NCBI GenBank assembly: GCA_964215955.1
Contig: CAXPDR010000006.1
Span: 9,909 to 73,908 of the forward strand
Reading direction: 5' to 3'
DNA from: GCA-2706205 sp964215955
Lineage (GTDB): Bacteria; Bdellovibrionota; Bacteriovoracia; Bacteriovoracales; Bacteriovoracaceae
Length of the DNA: 64,000 bases
Shown here in pieces: positions 17,505 through 26,095 of the stretch (position 1 is its first letter; each line of letters begins with the position of its first letter). The notes beneath the pieces are model-generated. The model had not been told where the DNA came from. It did not search any database and saw nothing but the letters and a program-made list of their open reading frames with translations. Both the position numbers and the translations under genes were made by a program.

Positions 17505-19268
17505 ATGGCTAAATACAACAAGCTTTATATAAACGGAAATCCAAATCAAAAGGGTTTAATAATGAAAATTGCTACTCTTGATTTAATTGACTCTATTTAT
17601 CATGATAAAGAGGCAGTTCTTGAGCTAAATCTAAGCAAAGAGCAACAATTCGACTCATACCATAATTCATTTTTTACTTCCTACTGGAGTCAATACACCA
17701 ACCTCAAAGAAATCACGCTGAATTTGGATATCTCTGGCTCTGGTCTTGCAAGACTCATCAAAAGAGCTGGGAGTGAACATACAACACTAACTGAAAAAGA
17801 AATCGGCAGTGGAAAATTAACGCTGACTACTAGTATTCCTTTTGATTCGAGTGCAAGAGTTTATTTAGAATTAACCCCTAAAGACGGCGAAGAGATAATA
17901 ATTAAAAATAATGCTTATTGGAGTACTAATCAAGAGCCTGAGAAAAATGTCAAACTGGCCATTATCATGTGCACATTTAATAAGCAGAGCTATGTAAACA
18001 AGAACTTGAATCTTTTATTGAACCATGAAGATTTTAAAAATTCAGATATTGAGTTATTTGTGGTTGATAATGCCTCTAATCTTAATCTCACTAGTAATGA
18101 TAAACTTCATTACTTCCACCAAGATAACTTCGGTGGAGCAGGTGGATTCACAAGAGGTTTGATTGAAGCTAGAAGAATGAATAAATTCACTCATTATCAA
18201 TTTATGGATGATGATATTTTACTAGACCCAGATATGATCCTCAGAGCGAAAAACTTCTTGTCTTTCACAAACAAAGACTTTGCATTCTCTGGTGCGATGC
18301 TCTGCATGGATAACAAAAACAGACTCTGGGAAGCTGGAGCTAAATATCCACACCCCAGTAAGAACTTAACACCCGCTCCTTGCTTTTATAACACACCTCT
18401 TAGCCCCAAGCTTCTTGATGATATCTCGCAACCTTATGATTTTGACTACGGAGGATGGTGGTTTTACACTTTCAGTGAAGAAATTGTTAAAGAAATTGGA
18501 CTTCCATATCCATTCTTTATTAGGGGGGATGATGTTGAATACAGCTTAAGAATTCAAAAAGCAGGCTTTAAAACAATTAATCTACCAGGCGTTTGTGTTT
18601 GGCATGAAACATTTTTTGGAAAGACTGGTTATTGGTTACAATACTATAACACAAGAAACTATATCACTTTTAGCCTTATGTATTTCTCATGGAGGCAATC
18701 CTATAAAATGGGATTGAATCTAATAAAGATGCTGTTATCGGATCTTCTCTTTTTTCAATACCAAAAAGCAACCATAATGAATAAGGCCATCTTTGATATT
18801 CAGACTTCCTTGTTTCATTATCATAAAAAGTCCACTCCTCAACACCAACAGAAGCTACTTAAATCTATAGCACACATAAAAGATAGAAATTCTGAGGGAG
18901 CTTTAAAAGAAACAGTTATTCCTGGTAGAACCAAAGATATAATTTTGAAGCTCGTAACTCTCAATTACCACCTAGTCCCTACAATTACTAATCGAACAGC
19001 GATTATAGATAGTCATGCTTGGAAACCTCGTTTCTTGAAGTCTAAAATTCCACCAATGGTAAATGAGATTGTGATTAGTAATAGAAATAATTCCCAAAGC
19101 TTTGCTTTCAAGAAAAACCCTGCGTTATTTTTAAAATTAGTGTTGGTTACTGCATTTAATTTGACAGCATTTTTATGCTTACTTCCAGTATATAAAGTTG
19201 CCATACCTTTTCTCTTCAAACAGTATAAGACAACTAATTTTTGGAAGTCATTTTTAAAAATTACTTAG
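17505..19268 (+). CDS. GlfT2-like galactofuranosyltransferase
   Basis: Encodes 587 residues. An N-terminal beta-sandwich (about 1-145, with SYWSQYTNLKEITL) precedes a GT-A domain: LAIIMCTFNKQSYV, FVVDNASN, NFGGAGGFTRG, QFMDDDILLDPD (metal-binding DDD), then RGDDVEYSLRIQKAG and VWHETF. This order is that of mycobacterial GlfT2, which polymerises galactofuranose. A C-terminal hydrophobic stretch suggests membrane anchoring. The ATG at 17505 has a weak site; ATG 17562 has AAAAGGG ahead and is an alternative. The gene converges on glf with an 8-base overlap, which supports a joint role in making a galactofuranose-containing glycan. Confidence 0.85.
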   Translation: MAKYNKLYINGNPNQKGLIMKIATLDLIDSIYHDKEAVLELNLSKEQQFDSYHNSFFTSYWSQYTNLKEITLNLDISGSGLARLIKRAGSEHTTLTEKEIGSGKLTLTTSIPFDSSARVYLELTPKDGEEIIIKNNAYWSTNQEPEKNVKLAIIMCTFNKQSYVNKNLNLLLNHEDFKNSDIELFVVDNASNLNLTSNDKLHYFHQDNFGGAGGFTRGLIEARRMNKFTHYQFMDDDILLDPDMILRAKNFLSFTNKDFAFSGAMLCMDNKNRLWEAGAKYPHPSKNLTPAPCFYNTPLSPKLLDDISQPYDFDYGGWWFYTFSEEIVKEIGLPYPFFIRGDDVEYSLRIQKAGFKTINLPGVCVWHETFFGKTGYWLQYYNTRNYITFSLMYFSWRQSYKMGLNLIKMLLSDLLFFQYQKATIMNKAIFDIQTSLFHYHKKSTPQHQQKLLKSIAHIKDRNSEGALKETVIPGRTKDIILKLVTLNYHLVPTITNRTAIIDSHAWKPRFLKSKIPPMVNEIVISNRNNSQSFAFKKNPALFLKLVLVTAFNLTAFLCLLPVYKVAIPFLFKQYKTTNFWKSFLKIT

Positions 19269-20406
19269 CAATTTCAGATTTAAAAGTATTTAGTGCCATA
19301 CTAATTACTTGATGCATATCTAGATATTTATAGGTACCTAATCTACCACCAAAAATCACATGACTTTCATCCTTAGTCTCCGCTAGGTACTTAGCATACA
19401 TTTCTTTATCTTCTGGAGTATTAATCGGATAATAAGGATCATCTTCCTTCCCAGCAGTTCTAGAAAATTCTTTAAAAATAATAGTCTCTTTATCTGATTG
19501 CTCTCTTTCCGGATGATAGTGCTTAAATTCATGAATTCTAGTATAAGGAACATCTGCTTCAGCATAGTTCATAACTGAAGTACCTTGAAAGTCATTCATT
19601 TCTTTTCTTTCAATTTCAAAGTCAATTGTTCTCCAACCAAGAACACCATGTTTATAATCAAAATATCTATCAACAGGCCCCGAATAGATCACTTTTACTT
19701 CAGCAGGAATTGAATCTTTAATTTCGAAGAAATCAACTTCAAGCTTTACCGTTATATTTTCATGATCTAGCATTTTTTCAAATACCTTCCCATAACCATC
19801 TACAGGAAGCCCCTCATACTTATCTTTAAAGTATCTATGATTATAGTTATATCTAACAGGTAGTCTTGTTATGATATTTGCAGGAAGATTTTTCGGATCA
19901 ATTTCCCACTGCTTCTTTGTATACCCATAAATGAATGCTTCATATAGAGGTTTCCCGATAAGAGAGATCGCTTTCTCTTCTAGGTTTTGTGGGGTTTCAA
20001 TATGATACTTTTTAATTTCAGTCTGAAGAAACTCATAAGCCTCACTAGGTGTTAAGTTTTTTTCATAGTACGAATTAATGGTCTCAAGATTTATAGGCAT
20101 AGTATAAACTTTGCCTTTATAAGTCGTATAAACTACATGTTGATAATCATTAAAATCTGTAAATCTTGAAAGATAATCCCATACCTCCCTATTTGAAGTA
20201 TGGAAAAGATGTGATCCGTATTTATGTATTTCAATATTCGTTTCCTTATCTGCAAAAGAATAAGAGTTTCCACCAATATGATTTCTTTTATCAATTACTA
20301 TAACTTTCTCATTAAGTTCATTTGCAATACGCTCTGCAATAACTGAACCATAAAAACCAGCTCCAACTATTAAATATTTTGCGTTATTTAATTCTATATT
20401 TTTCAT
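19261..20406 (-). CDS. glf: UDP-galactopyranose mutase
   Basis: A 381-residue flavoprotein converting UDP-galactopyranose to UDP-galactofuranose in the cytoplasm. The N-terminal FAD motif LIVGAGFYGSVIAERIA and VIDKRNHIGGNSY is clear. Family blocks KYGSHLFHTSN, YGYTKKQWEIDPKNLPANIITRLPVR and the C-terminal GRLGTYKYLDMHQVI, which include the active-site arginines, are all present. Length is normal. I chose the start at 20406, preceded by TAAGGTAA, over a longer version that would add 18 residues unlike the family. Its product is the donor for GlfT2-like enzymes, one of which lies convergent next door. Confidence 0.97.
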   Translation of the reverse strand: MKNIELNNAKYLIVGAGFYGSVIAERIANELNEKVIVIDKRNHIGGNSYSFADKETNIEIHKYGSHLFHTSNREVWDYLSRFTDFNDYQHVVYTTYKGKVYTMPINLETINSYYEKNLTPSEAYEFLQTEIKKYHIETPQNLEEKAISLIGKPLYEAFIYGYTKKQWEIDPKNLPANIITRLPVRYNYNHRYFKDKYEGLPVDGYGKVFEKMLDHENITVKLEVDFFEIKDSIPAEVKVIYSGPVDRYFDYKHGVLGWRTIDFEIERKEMNDFQGTSVMNYAEADVPYTRIHEFKHYHPEREQSDKETIIFKEFSRTAGKEDDPYYPINTPEDKEMYAKYLAETKDESHVIFGGRLGTYKYLDMHQVISMALNTFKSEIAK

Positions 20407-20454
20407 AGCGTTTACCTTATAATTTTTTGAAATTAGCTTAGGGTTTAAGGTTAA

Positions 20455-21756
20455 ATGCAAAATTTCAAGATAGCAATTAAGAAGTTATTTAATTACTTAT
20501 TTGGGTCTCGTTATAGTGTGTTTTTATTTCATAGAGCCACAGATAAAAATGAAAAAAAAATATACTTCAAGCAAGCTTTAATGAAAAACACCAACATGAT
20601 GCACAGTAACAGAGACCTGATTAATTTTCACATTAACGAATTCCCTGAGTTCATCCCATACTATAAAAGAATTATAAGCAAAAATCGTAAGAAAAGCCCA
20701 CCTAATGTTCCACACAATGAATTAATTCAGCTTGCTCTTGATAACTTTTACAGCTTTTGTAAGAAAGGAGCTTTTACTTCACACAGGGGAAATATCATTC
20801 AAAATATGGATACATCAAGGCACATTATTTTCTTCATTCCCTTTCACTTACTGGACAGAAATAATGAGAATCCTGTTTACTCTTCAACTACGAAGTTTTA
20901 TGAGGTACTTATCAAAGTTATTGTAAATCAAACTGATTTTATTCCAGTTATTCAATTTGGACTCAATCCTCTTTACGATGAAGGCTTTAAATTTTGTATT
21001 TCATACCATACGAAAGAAAGACCTTACACACTACATATTAAGGAGTCTGCATTTCCTAATTATTTTACTATAGATAATAATGGCTACGCGGGATGGCATT
21101 CCTGTACGAGTAATCCAATCCAAAGCAAAACGACAGATAAAGAAATAAAACTAATTTGGAAAAAAGAAATTAGTGAAATTCTAAAGAAAAAGGAAAGTAA
21201 ATATAAACAAGGAAATAAAACATTCTCATTAAGAGATGATTTTATTTTTGTCCCACTACAGATTCCTGATGATATAGTAGCAGATCTTGCCTTTATTAAT
21301 ACGATTGATCTACTTAAAACTTTAATCAACCGTATTAATGAAATACCTTTTAAATTGATAATTAAACGCCACCCCTTTTGTAGATCTCCAGAAGTAAGTG
21401 AAATTCTTTCTAATATAGATAATGAGAATATATTTATTTTTGATGGTAATATTCATGATGTGATACCTTACGCAAAAAAAATACTAACTGTTAATTCAGG
21501 AGTAGGATTCGAAGCGTTACTATACAAAAAAGAAATAATTGTAACTGGAAAATGTAGTTATCAACAAGTCGCAACAATTTGCCAAGATGAGGATGACTTA
21601 ATGAGAAAAATCAAACGAAGTGCCTCACCAGTTAGTGACATTGAAATTGAGAATTTTCTAGGTTTATACTTTTCAGAACATGTCTACCACAAAGATCAAG
21701 AAGAAAAAATTGAAAGTCGTATAATAGAATACTTAAGACTAAATAAACTTTCTTAA
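20455..21756 (+). CDS. Capsule-synthesis-like protein (KpsS/KpsC-type fold)
   Basis: A 433-residue soluble protein. The N-terminal 200 residues are not recognisable. The C-terminal half has DDFIFVPLQIPDD, FKLIIKRHPFCRSPEV, IPYAKKILTVNSGVGFEALLYKKEIIVTGKCSYQQVA, the pattern of the capsule polysaccharide biosynthesis family (PF05159), whose known members KpsS and KpsC add beta-Kdo linkers to phosphatidylglycerol. With kdsD, kdsA and kdsB in the window a Kdo transferase role is plausible but unproven. It diverges from glf across 48 bases and overlaps the next, convergent, gene by 18 bases. Confidence 0.6.
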   Translation: MQNFKIAIKKLFNYLFGSRYSVFLFHRATDKNEKKIYFKQALMKNTNMMHSNRDLINFHINEFPEFIPYYKRIISKNRKKSPPNVPHNELIQLALDNFYSFCKKGAFTSHRGNIIQNMDTSRHIIFFIPFHLLDRNNENPVYSSTTKFYEVLIKVIVNQTDFIPVIQFGLNPLYDEGFKFCISYHTKERPYTLHIKESAFPNYFTIDNNGYAGWHSCTSNPIQSKTTDKEIKLIWKKEISEILKKKESKYKQGNKTFSLRDDFIFVPLQIPDDIVADLAFINTIDLLKTLINRINEIPFKLIIKRHPFCRSPEVSEILSNIDNENIFIFDGNIHDVIPYAKKILTVNSGVGFEALLYKKEIIVTGKCSYQQVATICQDEDDLMRKIKRSASPVSDIEIENFLGLYFSEHVYHKDQEEKIESRIIEYLRLNKLS

Positions 21757-22830
21757 AAAAGCATTCTTAGCACGAACTACAAAACTCATAAAAAATCTTA
21801 CTTCTGAAAAATATGATTTAAAGAATAACACCCAATTCCTAGAAGGTTGTAAACCAGAAATTGCTAAAAGAGCATCTCTTGTAGTTTTCGTTGAATTAAA
21901 ATCTAGAGTTGTAATTGTATTTTTTAACCACGGAAGATAATCCCAATCGGATTTCTCAATTAAGATCCTTTTAACTGAATTGGCTGTGTACTCTGAGGCT
22001 CTCCATTCATAATTTTTAAAAGTCGCTGAGATATGATCTGGCATAATTATAACTTTTTTTCCAATCAGTAATCCTTCAACAATGCATGTTGAATGCGTAG
22101 TAATCACAAATGATGAATTTGCGATCTGATCCCATAAATTCTCGTTTGCATACTCTTCATTTGACCTTGAAGTTTTATAATGATCTGGGTACTGTGGATG
22201 ATTTCGAACTACAACTTTTTTCCTAAAGGTATTTTCTAGATCTAATAAAAAAGGATTTACTATTTCTGGAGCGGGTTCTTTTTGTCCTATATAAAGAATA
22301 TAACCCTGATCCTCAGTTTTAATGTCCTTAATCCCATCTAATTTTGGAATGCCACTATAAACAATATCTCCTCTTCTATACTGTGGATAAAATGCCGTAA
22401 ATTCTTTTCCAAAGGCCATATAAAAATCGCATAACCGATTAAACCAATGACCATTCCAGATTTGAAATAGTCCATGTTGAAATCCAATTACTCTAGTCTT
22501 TGGATATATTTTTTTGATTGGTGAATATAAAGCAGCTCCAGGAAAATTTTGAATATCTGTTAATAAAATAAGAGAAACATTCCTAATTTCGTGCTTAGCA
22601 AAACTACATATATTTTGAATGACAGTATTATCAAGTTTAATTTCTTTTACAGGAATTGTCTTAAGTATTTTAAATTTTACATCACTGGTATCTAGAGATG
22701 ATGGATCAAAAGTAAAAGGGATAAAAATTAAGTTTATCTCAAAGATCTCAGATAACTCATCAAGAACTGACTCTATATTTTTGTATCCTCGAATATTATT
22801 AAATATAACTAATATTTTTTTCAAAAACAC
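21739..22830 (-). CDS. GT-B-like glycan or glycerophosphate transferase, family uncertain
   Basis: A 363-residue protein with two Rossmann-like halves. Motifs include VIGFQHGLFQIWNGHW near residue 130, VVVRNHPQYPDHYK near 215 and ITTHSTCIVEGLLIGKKVIIMPDH near 250. The HST(x)VEGLLIGKKV block is common to CDP-glycerol glycerophosphotransferases, KpsC/KpsS-like proteins and related GT-B enzymes acting on capsules. The C-terminal 60 residues are basic and hydrophobic, which suggests membrane contact. It is the last gene of a minus-strand operon with the genes at 22838 and 23589 (7-base gap). Confidence 0.55.
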   Translation of the reverse strand: MFLKKILVIFNNIRGYKNIESVLDELSEIFEINLIFIPFTFDPSSLDTSDVKFKILKTIPVKEIKLDNTVIQNICSFAKHEIRNVSLILLTDIQNFPGAALYSPIKKIYPKTRVIGFQHGLFQIWNGHWFNRLCDFYMAFGKEFTAFYPQYRRGDIVYSGIPKLDGIKDIKTEDQGYILYIGQKEPAPEIVNPFLLDLENTFRKKVVVRNHPQYPDHYKTSRSNEEYANENLWDQIANSSFVITTHSTCIVEGLLIGKKVIIMPDHISATFKNYEWRASEYTANSVKRILIEKSDWDYLPWLKNTITTLDFNSTKTTRDALLAISGLQPSRNWVLFFKSYFSEVRFFMSFVVRAKNAFLRKFI

Positions 22831-22837
22831 CCCAAAA

Positions 22838-23620
22838 CTAACTAAATAGTTTTCTGTGTAGTTTTAACTTAATTCTATTGAGAAAAAAAATGACAATATA
22901 TTTAAGAAGAAAAATCTGACTTAAAATATATTTGAAACTGAAAGGTTTTTCTAACAAGACTGTTTCTTGAGCTTTATAAACTCTAACTTCATTTTTTCTT
23001 TCACCCTTCCCAACCCAAACTTTAGAAAATGGATGAAACCCCCAATCGATATAAGACATCTCTAATTTTCTAAATTTAAGTTCACTTTCTAAATCGATAT
23101 AAGCTCTTGCAAAACCAATTTGGTCAGAAAACCAGTTATGTAATCCTTCTTCAGAAATTTTTTCGATCCAAAGATCAACGAACTTCAATGTAGTTTCATT
23201 TACTGAAATTCCAATAACCCCAACTGCGAACATTTTCTGTAAATTACTTCCAGAGTTTCTTTTTAAAACTTGAAGATCAAAGCCTTTTCGATAAAAGTTA
23301 AAAAACGATTCAAAATCTCTTCTTACGATTGAATCCACATCAAAATATGCAACAACATCATATTGATTAATCGTCTTCCTGATGAACGTTCCTCGGATAT
23401 TTGCACAATACCCTTTCATGTCCTCAACTTTTTCAAACTTTTTTTCTTTTACTTCATATTTAACATTGTGCTTTTCGACCCAACTAATTTCATTATCTGT
23501 AGGGTTAATCAAAAGAATTCTGACATCATCACAATAGTTATACTTTCTCAATGAACGAAAAAATATTTTAAATTTTTCGAAGTATCCACTATCGGATACA
23601 CAATAAATACATCTTTTCAT
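22838..23620 (-). CDS. GT-A glycosyltransferase (GT8-like nucleotide-sugar transferase)
   Basis: About 260 residues. RCIYCVSDSGYFEKFKIFFRSLRKYN is a donor-domain start and VVAYFDVDSIVRRDFESFF carries the DxD metal motif (YFDVDS). The later NWFSDQIGFARAYIDL resembles the D-Q-D region of GT8-like enzymes, and YIDWGFHPFSKVWVGKG ends the catalytic part. C-terminal residues 240-260 are basic and hydrophobic. I chose ATG 23620, with TAAGG in front, rather than a start six residues earlier. It overlaps the end of the upstream KpsC/S-like gene by 32 bases, unusually long for a same-strand pair. Confidence 0.7.
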   Translation of the reverse strand: MKRCIYCVSDSGYFEKFKIFFRSLRKYNYCDDVRILLINPTDNEISWVEKHNVKYEVKEKKFEKVEDMKGYCANIRGTFIRKTINQYDVVAYFDVDSIVRRDFESFFNFYRKGFDLQVLKRNSGSNLQKMFAVGVIGISVNETTLKFVDLWIEKISEEGLHNWFSDQIGFARAYIDLESELKFRKLEMSYIDWGFHPFSKVWVGKGERKNEVRVYKAQETVLLEKPFSFKYILSQIFLLKYIVIFFLNRIKLKLHRKLFS

Positions 23621-25031
23621 TATTAACCTTACGAGCAATTTTAATCAAGGCCTTTCGCCAAAAAGTATTAACTTTAATTATTTTATAATTTTTTAAATCT
23701 TCTATTAGTTCAGCTCCAAAAACATAAAATTTAATTTTTCTTGCTTCTCCTAAAAATAACTTATTATAAAGGTCAAAAAGTGACCTTAGTTTTTGCGTAT
23801 TGAATCTAGATTCAATAATGGTTTTTGTTATATTTTGATATTCAGAAATTAAACTTGGAATATGATCAATATCAACAAAAAGATGTCTTTCAACAAGTAG
23901 CGATAAAAATCGATCTAAGAGATCTTTATCATAAATTTCACATGCTTTACCCAGCATTTTTTCAATATTCCAACCATCTATATTATTTTTTTCTAAATAA
24001 AAGTCTAAAGTAAATCCCTTTTCGGTATAAGACGCTCCCCCGAAGTTAACTACCGGTTTCCCCTTCATTAAAGATTCTAATCCAACAGTTGAATTAATAC
24101 ATAAAACGAGATCGGAGGATTCTATAATTTTAATCATGTCTGCCTTAATACAATAACTAAAATTATTTGTTTCACAAATAGATCCAATAATATCTTTTCC
24201 CGCGCCTTTTCTCTTTGGGTGATCTTTCACTATTACATTATAGTCTTCTGAGTTAAGACCATAGCTCGAGATTAAAGTATTTAAAAAATCTTCAGCAGAG
24301 TCAACAAGTGGGGAATAGAGTTTTATGTTAGAATCTGAATCCACTTGCAAAGCGACAAGTATATTAGGCTTTGTTCCTGAGACTTTAAAAGAATCTAAAT
24401 GCTCAGTTCCCATGACTGTCTTTTTAGTTGCATATAACTCTTCCAGTTTTTGTCTTAAGTTTTGAGATATATTGAGACTCTTTGGAATATCAATTTTTCC
24501 TTTTAAACTCCCTCCATAATTTACCCCTATTGGGTCTATTACTAATGAATCAGGAAAAAGGCCATTCTCATAAAACAAACAAGGAACACCATACATGTCC
24601 GATACGAGTGATAGGCCCAGCGCACAAATCGGTAGCCCGTTTAAGGATATACTTAAACAAGGTTTTAAATTTTCAAATAAAAATGCATAATATCCTAAAT
24701 AGAAATATTCTTGATGCATATAGTAATCAGACGTTTTAGGCAAACTCGTAATTTTACGCCCAGACAACTTGTCATAACTAGAATAATCATCCTCTGAAGG
24801 TAAATTCTTTCTCACTTTTTTACCAAGTTCAAAAAAATCATTAACATATTCATCTGAAACTCTAACAGATAGAGCTTTTAAACCTTCTGATATAAACGCT
24901 AACTGAGTTTTTTGAGACCTAGTAATAAATACTGGATCCAAGCCCTGCTTTTTTAAAACTTTGTCTAATTTCTTGATTTTATGGGTTATTTTATGGGATT
25001 CAAAACTCCAAACTATAACCTTGCTAGACAT
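23589..25031 (-). CDS. KpsC/KpsS-like capsule synthesis protein
   Basis: A 480-residue soluble protein. CLFYENGLFPDSLVIDPIGVNYGGSL near residue 155 is the strongest mark: the E-N-G...PDSLVIDP.GVN pattern belongs to capsule biosynthesis proteins of the KpsC/KpsS/WcbI group. A C-terminal donor domain follows with YNVIVKDHPKRKGAG and LVLCINSTVGLESLMKGKPVVNFGGASY. In group 2 capsules these proteins build the beta-Kdo linker on the lipid anchor before ABC export. The start ATG 25031 has AAGGAAG six bases ahead; an upstream start would add 17 residues. First gene of the three-gene minus-strand operon. Confidence 0.7.
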   Translation of the reverse strand: MSSKVIVWSFESHKITHKIKKLDKVLKKQGLDPVFITRSQKTQLAFISEGLKALSVRVSDEYVNDFFELGKKVRKNLPSEDDYSSYDKLSGRKITSLPKTSDYYMHQEYFYLGYYAFLFENLKPCLSISLNGLPICALGLSLVSDMYGVPCLFYENGLFPDSLVIDPIGVNYGGSLKGKIDIPKSLNISQNLRQKLEELYATKKTVMGTEHLDSFKVSGTKPNILVALQVDSDSNIKLYSPLVDSAEDFLNTLISSYGLNSEDYNVIVKDHPKRKGAGKDIIGSICETNNFSYCIKADMIKIIESSDLVLCINSTVGLESLMKGKPVVNFGGASYTEKGFTLDFYLEKNNIDGWNIEKMLGKACEIYDKDLLDRFLSLLVERHLFVDIDHIPSLISEYQNITKTIIESRFNTQKLRSLFDLYNKLFLGEARKIKFYVFGAELIEDLKNYKIIKVNTFWRKALIKIARKVNNEKMYLLCIR

Positions 25032-25133
25032 TTGTCTTCCTTTTTTAAGTCTATGATAATAATCAGAATAAATTTTCTTCAAATGAATAATAACATATAC
25101 TATAACAATACAATAAATATAAGGGGACCCTAA

Positions 25134-26063
25134 ATGATAAAAAATTATTTTTTAAATAAAAAAGTAAAAAAAAGATTCCAAGAAACCAAAGAACCAATTA
25201 AAATTTTTGTTGCTTGTCAAAGGTCTCATGATCTAGTTGTCAAAGTACTAGAATGGTCAGTTCAAAGGACAACCACATACCCCTTTAAAATATACAGTAT
25301 GTACAAACAGGAAATCCCTTTTGAAATGCCAAAAGACGATAAAAACAAACCTGGTACACCCTTTTCATTTCAAAGGTTTATGATACCAGAAATGTGCAAC
25401 TTTAAAGGTAGAGCGATCTATATGGATTGTGACCAAATACTTATAACTGATATTGCTAGGCTATTTCACAGACCAATGAATGGCTTTGACCTTATGCACT
25501 GTGAAACAGGCAAGAGAGGTACTAAAAAATTTGCTCAAAGATCATCAGTAATGCTGATTGATTGCGAAAAAACAAAATGGAAAATCAGTGACTTAGTCAA
25601 CGATATGAATGAGGGTAAGATTACATACCAACAATTAATGATTGACATGGCAACAGAGAACAAGGGAGTTATACCTTATACTTGGAATTCTTTAGATAAA
25701 TATGAGCCTGGAAAAACCGATCTTATTCACTATACTGCTAAGAAAACGCAACCTTGGATCAATCATAACCATCCTGACTGCCCGGAAATTTGGTTTAACT
25801 ATTTATATGAAGCTTTAGACGCTGAATACATTGACATGGGCCTAATCGAAGAAGCACTAGACAATGGATGGGTTAGACCTTCAATGAAGTATCAGGTTGA
25901 AAACAGAATTCTTAACCCCAAGGATCTGCCTCAAGAAATTAAAGACCTAGACAAAGACTTCCTAGAAAGAGCTAAAAAGAATAACTATAATAATATGGAC
26001 GGAGATTATAGAGCCATTATGTCTTGGAAGGATCTATCTGGAACCTCCATAGAAAAAGCGTGA
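25134..26063 (+). CDS. Glycosyltransferase with DxD motif (GT-A type)
   Basis: Encodes 309 residues. IKIFVACQRSHDLVVKVLEWSVQRTT starts a GT-A donor domain and GRAIYMDCDQILITDIARLF near residue 97 carries the DxD metal-binding motif. MDCDQILITDI and the later LIHYTAKKTQPWINHNH resemble GT8-like transferases of sugar-nucleotide donors. AAGGGGA precedes the ATG by about ten bases. It diverges from the KpsC/S-like gene. A strong hairpin and T-run at 26123-26152 probably ends its transcript. Donor unknown. Confidence 0.75.
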   Translation: MIKNYFLNKKVKKRFQETKEPIKIFVACQRSHDLVVKVLEWSVQRTTTYPFKIYSMYKQEIPFEMPKDDKNKPGTPFSFQRFMIPEMCNFKGRAIYMDCDQILITDIARLFHRPMNGFDLMHCETGKRGTKKFAQRSSVMLIDCEKTKWKISDLVNDMNEGKITYQQLMIDMATENKGVIPYTWNSLDKYEPGKTDLIHYTAKKTQPWINHNHPDCPEIWFNYLYEALDAEYIDMGLIEEALDNGWVRPSMKYQVENRILNPKDLPQEIKDLDKDFLERAKKNNYNNMDGDYRAIMSWKDLSGTSIEKA

Positions 26064-26095
26064 CTCAAAAGACCTTTTAGTTATAAAATTATAAA

